NCBI GenBank assembly: GCA_020847355.1
Contig: JADLCG010000080.1
Location: 1-16,989 of the forward strand
Length of the DNA: 16,989 bases
Source of the DNA: Anaerolineales bacterium
Lineage (GTDB): Bacteria; Chloroflexota; Anaerolineae; Anaerolineales; Villigracilaceae
Direction of reading: 5' to 3'
In this document: positions 13,865 through 16,989 of the stretch, piece by piece
Layout of the letters: each line of letters starts with the position of its first letter
Position numbering within the stretch: position 1 is the first letter of the stretch
Made by a program: the position numbers and the translations under genes
Notes under the pieces: generated by a model
The model's database searches: none
Seen by the model: the letters and a program-made list of their open reading frames with translations, nothing else
Told to the model about the DNA's origin: nothing

Positions 13865-14077
13865 ATGTCTGAAAGAATTGTTGGTACAGTAAAGTGGTTC
13901 AATGGAACAAAAGGCTTCGGCTTCATCGAACGCGAAGGCGGAAAGGACGTTTTCGTTCATTTCTCCGCTATTCAAGGCGATGGTTACAAGAACCTGCAAG
14001 AAGGACAAAAGGTCGAGTTCACTGTTGAACAAGGTCCTAAAGGTCCTCAAGCCAGCAACGTAACTGTATTGAGCTAA
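13865..14077 (+). CDS. cold-shock domain protein (CspA family)
   Basis: This 70-residue single cold-shock domain has both nucleic-acid-binding motifs: KGFGFI (16-21, RNP1) within VKWFNGTKGFGFIE, and DVFVHF (28-33, RNP2). The GPKGPQASNVTVL ending is standard. Such proteins bind single-stranded RNA and DNA and melt RNA structure, acting as chaperones during cold shock or growth. The length is normal. The gene has a long structured leader, a very strong Shine-Dalgarno and a strong terminator right after the stop, all signs of a highly expressed single-gene transcript. Its convergent neighbour is a DEAD-box RNA helicase, a usual functional partner in RNA remodelling at low temperature. Confidence 0.97.
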   Translation: MSERIVGTVKWFNGTKGFGFIEREGGKDVFVHFSAIQGDGYKNLQEGQKVEFTVEQGPKGPQASNVTVLS

Positions 14078-14083
14078 GACAAG

Positions 14084-14121
14084 AAAAGAGGCTGATGTGA
14101 AAACATCAGCCTCTTTTTTAT
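14084..14121 (+). terminator. intrinsic terminator of csp
   Basis: A perfect 15-bp stem (14084-14098 with 14103-14117) has a GAAA tetraloop. The stem ends in four T residues and two more follow. It begins 6 bases after the csp stop codon. Confidence 0.95.
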
Positions 14122-14153
14122 TTCTTTTAGCCGTTCGTTTTCATGCAAGAGTT

Positions 14154-14172
14154 GTCAGGCTAAAAGCCTGAC
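14154..14172 (-). terminator. small hairpin downstream of the DEAD-box gene
   Basis: GTCAGGC (14154-14160) pairs with GCCTGAC (14166-14172) across a TAAAA loop. It lies 22 bases past the stop of the minus-strand helicase gene. The T-tract on the minus strand is poor, so it may be a weak terminator or an mRNA 3' end stabiliser. A copy of a dispersed hairpin repeat is also possible. Confidence 0.45.
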
Positions 14173-14194
14173 TACAAAACTCTTTCGATAATTT

Positions 14195-15448
14195 TTATTT
14201 CCTCTTTCTCGGCGCTAACTTGTTTCTGGTCCAACTTGTTGGGGTATAAGCAGGCTTGGGCGGGCGGCGGGAATTGTCAGCGTGGGAATTTCTTCCTCGT
14301 CCAGAATCAGATTTGGGCGGGGCAGGAAGCGTGTAATTAAATCCATCCACTGTTTGTCGTTTAATTTCATGTCCCATGATTCGTTCAAGCGTGCGAATCA
14401 TGTCTTTATCATCATCGGTGATGAGCGTGAAGGCATCGCCCGTTTTTTGTGCGCGACCCGTGCGACCAATGCGATGAATATAAGCATCGGCGGTATCGGG
14501 CATATCATAGTTGATGACGTGCGAAATACTTTGCACGTCAATGCCGCGCGCAGCAATATCCGTCGCTACCATGATGGGATGCGTGCCTGATTTGAAATCT
14601 TTTAACGCGGCTTGACGTTGATTTTGCGTTCGGTCGCCATGCAAACTGGTGACTTTGAAACCAGCCTGATGAATTTGTCGGGTAACTTTTTGGGCGCGAT
14701 ATTTTGTGCGTGTAAAAATTAAAACCGAATCGGTATCGGTCTGTTTTAATAATTCAAGCAATAAAGCGGATTTCAGATGCGCCGGCACAGGATACAAAGC
14801 ATGGGTGACGGTATGCGCAGGTTTGATAATGCCCATTGAAATTTTTTGCGGTTGCTTTAACGATTGTTGGGCAAGTAATTCAACATCAGGCGGAAAGGTC
14901 GCAGAGAAAAACATCGTCTGTCTTTTTTCTGGCACAGCCTTCACAATGCGGCGCACATCCGGCAAGAAGCCCATATCAAACATTCTATCGGCTTCATCCA
15001 AAACTAAAATTTCAATATGATTCATTTTGGCATGACCCTGTGCGATTAAATCTAACAGGCGACCTGGGCAAGCGACTAGAATCTCAGCCCCATTTTTTAT
15101 GGCTTGAATTTGTGGTTGCGCTCCGACTCCGCCATAAATGGCTGCGCTCCTCAACTTTGTGCCCACCGACAATGTTTTAATGACATCGTTAATCTGGTCT
15201 GCAAGTTCTCGGGTGGGCGCAACGATTAATGCCCGCGCAACATGTCTTTGCCCATCCAACAATTTATTTAAAATGGGTAATACAAACGCGGCAGTTTTGC
15301 CTGTGCCTGTTTGAGCCGTGGCGATGACGTCTCGTCCGCGCAGTGCGGCGGGGATGGCGGCTTCTTGAATGGGCGTGGCAGTTTCATAACCTGCTTTTTG
15401 AATCCCTGCCATTAAGCGCGGGTTGAGTTGAAATTGAGTAAAGTTCAA
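14195..15448 (-). CDS. DEAD-box ATP-dependent RNA helicase (RhlE-like)
   Basis: This 417-residue helicase has the full motif set: Q-motif region TPIQEAAIPA (25-34), Walker A AQTGTGKT (45-52), PTRELA (78-83), PGR (128-130), DEAD (151-154), SAT (182-184), then IFTRTK, ATDIAARGIDV and HRIGRTGR in the second RecA domain. A basic, low-complexity tail of about 50 residues rich in Arg, Pro and Ser ends in APRKRK and should aid RNA binding. RhlE and CsdA types unwind RNA in ribosome assembly and decay. The start is a TTG at 15448, supported by AAGGA 6 bases upstream; no ATG is available near the Q motif. TATAAT on the minus strand at 15494-15499 gives a leader of about 40 bases. It is convergent with csp. 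Confidence 0.95.
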   Translation of the reverse strand: MNFTQFQLNPRLMAGIQKAGYETATPIQEAAIPAALRGRDVIATAQTGTGKTAAFVLPILNKLLDGQRHVARALIVAPTRELADQINDVIKTLSVGTKLRSAAIYGGVGAQPQIQAIKNGAEILVACPGRLLDLIAQGHAKMNHIEILVLDEADRMFDMGFLPDVRRIVKAVPEKRQTMFFSATFPPDVELLAQQSLKQPQKISMGIIKPAHTVTHALYPVPAHLKSALLLELLKQTDTDSVLIFTRTKYRAQKVTRQIHQAGFKVTSLHGDRTQNQRQAALKDFKSGTHPIMVATDIAARGIDVQSISHVINYDMPDTADAYIHRIGRTGRAQKTGDAFTLITDDDKDMIRTLERIMGHEIKRQTVDGFNYTLPAPPKSDSGRGRNSHADNSRRPPKPAYTPTSWTRNKLAPRKRK

Positions 15449-15493
15449 ATGGAATCCTTCGCGTAATTGTTAATTTGAATTTTCAATTGTGAG

Positions 15494-15499
15494 ATTATA
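15494..15499 (-). promoter_or_regulatory. -10 element for the DEAD-box helicase gene
   Basis: A perfect TATAAT on the minus strand lies 45 bases before the TTG start. The -35 region is not a clear match. Confidence 0.45.
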
Positions 15500-15521
15500 G
15501 CGCTCGAATATTCGTTTACGG

Positions 15522-15544
15522 CATTTACCCGCTTTCGGGAAATG
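15522..15544. repeat. hairpin in the helicase upstream region
   Basis: CATTT-A-CCCG / CTTT / CGGG-AAATG forms a 9-bp stem with one bulged A and a 4-base loop. It lies upstream of the helicase promoter and next to the imperfect palindrome 15544-15626. No T-tract follows on either strand, so a repeat or a protein site is more likely than a terminator. Confidence 0.5.
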
Positions 15545-15626
15545 TCTAAAGGAATGGGCTAAAGAGCCTTTCGCCGCAGAGAGATTTCAGAAGGATTTCT
15601 CCGCGTTCTTTGTGCGCTCTTTAGAC
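15544..15626. repeat. imperfect long palindrome, possible dispersed repeat element
   Basis: Nested inverted repeats share one centre: GTCTAAAG (15544-15551) with CTTTAGAC (15619-15626), CTAAAGAGC (15559-15567) with GCTCTTTAG (15616-15624), and CGCAGAGA (15575-15582) with TCTCCGCG and one mismatch. The two outer pairs overlap on the right arm, suggesting a short duplication on the left. The CGCAGAGA/TTCTCCGCG core resembles short palindromic repeats scattered through many bacterial genomes. No coding sequence is seen here. The 199-base gap between helicase and PilZ genes also holds the helicase promoter. Confidence 0.5.
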
Positions 15627-15647
15627 GCTCCCCGCTTTTAACATCCA

Positions 15648-16025
15648 TTACGCTGGTCGAATATTGTAATTAGGAGCGTCGCGCCGAAATTGATAATTAT
15701 CAATAATCGCCTGAATTACTTTGCTTTGAAATTCGGTCACTTCTTTGAATTCAAAACCTAAATTGAAATATTGCGGGCTGAGGTCGGGTTGATGCCAAGC
15801 CACGCGCGCCGGAATGGTGATCCGCAGGGCGGTGACGCCGGGCAATTCGGGCAGTTCGATCGCCAGCGTCAGTTCGGTAGATTGCGCGATTTCTCTTTCG
15901 CTGATGACCATTGCGCCTAATAAGTTTAAGTCGGCAAGGTATCCAATCAAAAGACCGCCGTACAGATCATACACTTGCGTATACGCCATCAAACTCTTTC
16001 GCTCTTGTTTTCGCCGTTCCTGCAT
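15648..16025 (-). CDS. PilZ domain protein (c-di-GMP effector candidate)
   Basis: This 125-residue protein is a single PilZ-like barrel. An N-terminal RxxxR motif is present (Arg5 to Arg9 in RRKQERKS), and DLNLLG (32-37) stands where c-di-GMP-binding PilZ domains have (D/N)xSxxG, with Asn in place of Ser. Later strands (LTLAIELPELPG, ARVAWHQPD, NLGFEFKEV) fit the fold. The RxxxR makes c-di-GMP binding plausible, but the changed second motif leaves it uncertain. GGAGG lies 4 bases before the ATG. The gene is divergent from the PIG-L gene across a 73-base gap and seems to be monocistronic. No diguanylate cyclase or motility gene is in the window. Confidence 0.85.
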   Translation of the reverse strand: MQERRKQERKSLMAYTQVYDLYGGLLIGYLADLNLLGAMVISEREIAQSTELTLAIELPELPGVTALRITIPARVAWHQPDLSPQYFNLGFEFKEVTEFQSKVIQAIIDNYQFRRDAPNYNIRPA

Positions 16026-16043
16026 AGCGCCTCCGTTTCAAAT

Positions 16044-16072
16044 ACTATACACGAATTCAACTTGTTTGGCAT
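16044..16072 (-). promoter_or_regulatory. promoter for the PilZ gene
   Basis: On the minus strand ATGCCA (16067-16072, 4/6 to the -35) and TATAGT (16044-16049, 5/6 to the -10) have 17-base spacing. The mRNA would start about 12 bases before the ATG and include the GGAGG. Confidence 0.45.
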
Positions 16073-16091
16073 TACTATTTTGTGGTAAAAC
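16062..16091 (+). promoter_or_regulatory. candidate promoter for the PIG-L gene (leaderless)
   Basis: TTGTTT (16062-16067) and TAAAAC (16086-16091) have 18-base spacing, and the -10 ends 7 bases before the ATG at 16099 with no Shine-Dalgarno. It overlaps the divergent PilZ promoter. Both hexamers are moderate matches. Confidence 0.35.
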
Positions 16092-16098
16092 TACGCCC

Positions 16099-16824
16099 AT
16101 GCGATGGATATACCTTTCCCCACACCTTGACGATGCCGCGCTCTCTGCCGGCGGATGGTTGTACGATCAAGCGCAGGCGGGTCACACAGTTGAAATGTGG
16201 ACGCTCATGTGCGGACAACCGCCTTTTAGCGAACTTTCCAAATTTGCCAAATCAATCCACGAATCGTGGGATTTGACGACCTCCGCAGAAGTTGAGCGCG
16301 TGCGTAAAGCCGAAGATCGGCGCGCCGCGGAAATTCTCGGCGCAAAACCAGTTTATCTTGACTTTTTAGATTGCATTTACCGCCGCGGAAAAAATGGCGA
16401 ATGGCTTTACGATTCGGCTTTACGCGGCGAACCGCACCCAGAGGATGCCGGCTACTCTGTCGAAATTGCCAAGGAACTCAAAGCCCGCCTCCAACCGGAC
16501 GATCAAGTGATCTGTCAATTTAGCATTGGCAAACACGTGGACCATGTCGTCGTGCGGCAAGCCGCCGAGTCGTTGGGTCGTCCGTTATATTACATGGCAG
16601 ACATCCCTTATCTATTCAATCACCCCGATCATTTAGACCCGAACCGCGCCGGTTTTACGGAAACGCTATATCCGGTCAGCGAGACTGGCGTCCGCTTGTG
16701 GCAGGAGGCGGTTTTAGCGTACTTCTCGCAAATGAGCATGTTGTTCAAAACCCCCGAAGCCACGCGTGAAAAAATCGCGCAATACGCGCAGGCTAATCAC
16801 GGGCTGAGAATGTGGACGAAATAA
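16099..16824 (+). CDS. PIG-L/LmbE family deacetylase
   Basis: This 241-residue zinc-dependent deacetylase of the PIG-L family has the metal motif SPHLDD (7-12: His9, Asp11, Asp12) close to the N-terminus and the second metal or catalytic motif HVDH (146-149). TVEMWTLMCG and the following helices fit the LmbE Rossmann-like fold. Relatives include GlcNAc-phosphatidylinositol, mycothiol and bacillithiol pathway deacetylases (MshB, BshB) and antibiotic-modifying enzymes. The substrate is probably an N-acetylated sugar conjugate, not specified by sequence. The ATG at 16099 is selected because it starts right at the conserved first strand; the longer open frame upstream to 15814 overlaps the PilZ gene on the other strand. 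It ends before a strong terminator, so it is likely a single-gene unit. Confidence 0.9.
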   Translation: MRWIYLSPHLDDAALSAGGWLYDQAQAGHTVEMWTLMCGQPPFSELSKFAKSIHESWDLTTSAEVERVRKAEDRRAAEILGAKPVYLDFLDCIYRRGKNGEWLYDSALRGEPHPEDAGYSVEIAKELKARLQPDDQVICQFSIGKHVDHVVVRQAAESLGRPLYYMADIPYLFNHPDHLDPNRAGFTETLYPVSETGVRLWQEAVLAYFSQMSMLFKTPEATREKIAQYAQANHGLRMWTK

Positions 16825-16830
16825 AATAGA

Positions 16831-16858
16831 AAGCGGCGAATATTCGCCGCTTTTGTTT
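16831..16858 (+). terminator. intrinsic terminator of the PIG-L gene
   Basis: A perfect 22-base palindrome (16831-16852, AAGCGGCGAAT and its complement) is followed by TTGTTT on the plus strand. It lies 6 bases after the stop codon. Confidence 0.9.
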
Positions 16859-16874
16859 ACCCTACTTTTGGGTC

Positions 16875-16903
16875 TTGAAACTGGTTTTGAATCGTGATAT
16901 AGT
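16875..16903 (+). promoter_or_regulatory. strong sigma70-type promoter for a gene beyond the right edge
   Basis: TTGAAA (16875-16880, 5/6) and TATAGT (16898-16903, 5/6) are spaced by exactly 17 bases. Transcription should begin near 16910. No open frame starts before the window end, so at least 80 bases are leader. Confidence 0.7.
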
Positions 16904-16911
16904 ATGCGCGT

Positions 16912-16983
16912 TTTCTGGACGAGCCAGAAATTTTTTATTTCATTGCACCCCTGTAAAGAGGTGCAAAATTCTATCTAGCAGGG
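16912..16983 (+). ncRNA. structured 5' leader at the right edge, identity unknown
   Basis: Two hairpins follow the promoter. TTTCTGG (16912-16918) pairs with CCAGAAA (16924-16930) over an ACGAG loop and is followed by TTTTTTATTT. TTGCACC (16943-16949) pairs with GGTGCAA (16960-16966). The loop bases CCTG (16950-16953) can pair with CAGG (16979-16982), a possible H-type pseudoknot. I cannot match this to a named riboswitch class. It could be a leader control element, a small RNA or simple mRNA stabilisation. The feature is cut by the window edge. Confidence 0.4.
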
Positions 16984-16989
16984 TATCAC

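Noticed and set aside
13800..13889. Short upstream open frame from the first repeat unit (ATGCCCGCATGG...) overlapping the csp start
   Set aside because: It has no ribosome binding site, has no protein-like features and runs out of frame into csp. It was treated as chance, though a leader-peptide role cannot be excluded.
15814..16098. Upstream extension of the PIG-L deacetylase frame
   Set aside because: It is antisense to the PilZ gene and has no family similarity. The conserved metal motif follows directly after ATG 16099.
16912..16930. Guanidine-II (mini-ykkC) riboswitch because of the ACGA in the hairpin loop
   Set aside because: That class needs two hairpins with ACGR tetraloops. Here the loop is five bases (ACGAG) and the second hairpin has an unrelated loop.
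1..16989. CRISPR arrays, insertion sequences, prophage genes and tRNA genes
   Set aside because: No regularly spaced repeats, transposase or integrase motifs, or cloverleaf-like sequences were seen in any gap between genes.

Overview
The window looks like a chromosomal segment of an uncultured Chloroflexota bacterium of the Anaerolineae type. This is an inference from the gene repertoire (bactofilin, FabI, an AAG-type glycosylase, a DUF92 protein and a ProRS-like editing paralog in ordinary single-copy genes), the moderate base composition and the compact layout. No rRNA, tRNA, CRISPR array, transposase, integrase or phage gene was found, and no gene-free stretch exceeds 300 bases.

Layout. 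Positions 1-4650 hold a plus-strand run: the 3' end of a glycerol-3-phosphate dehydrogenase, a membrane-anchored family 2 glycosyltransferase, a histidine phosphatase, a ketopantoate reductase and a TGS-domain uridine-kinase-like protein. It closes at a 14-bp hairpin terminator (4656-4686). From 13619 down to 4690 all genes lie on the minus strand in three transcription blocks: (a) epimerase, 3-methyladenine glycosylase and fabI, ending at a perfect palindromic terminator; (b) a single bactofilin gene with its own terminator; (c) a tightly packed six-gene run of a ProRS-like protein without a catalytic core, a DegT aminotransferase, a bacterial-PH membrane protein, a DUF92 membrane protein, an extended SDR and an unrecognised 267-residue protein. 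Genes in block c are separated by 1-23 bases.

Positions 13620-16989 hold smaller units. A cold-shock gene has a long, structured leader, and a DEAD-box RNA helicase converges on it. A PilZ protein and a PIG-L deacetylase are divergently transcribed. The window ends with a strong promoter driving a structured leader whose gene lies outside.

Themes. Glycan, lipid and envelope functions recur: glycosyltransferase, DegT aminotransferase, two SDR/epimerase proteins, FabI, PIG-L deacetylase, DUF92 and bactofilin. Csp and the DEAD-box helicase are a typical RNA-chaperone pair of the cold response.

The most unusual object is the ProRS-like protein (9427-10605). It keeps the ProRS N-terminal segment, the YbaK-type editing domain, a four-cysteine pair of CxxC motifs and the anticodon-binding domain, but has lost class II motifs 1 and 2 and the motif 3 arginine. 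This suggests a trans-editing or tRNA-binding factor. Other notable signals are the terminator-like hairpin and tandem repeat in the csp leader, the structured leader at the right edge, and repeated -10-like hexamers 6-8 bases before start codons that lack a Shine-Dalgarno, which suggests leaderless transcription.
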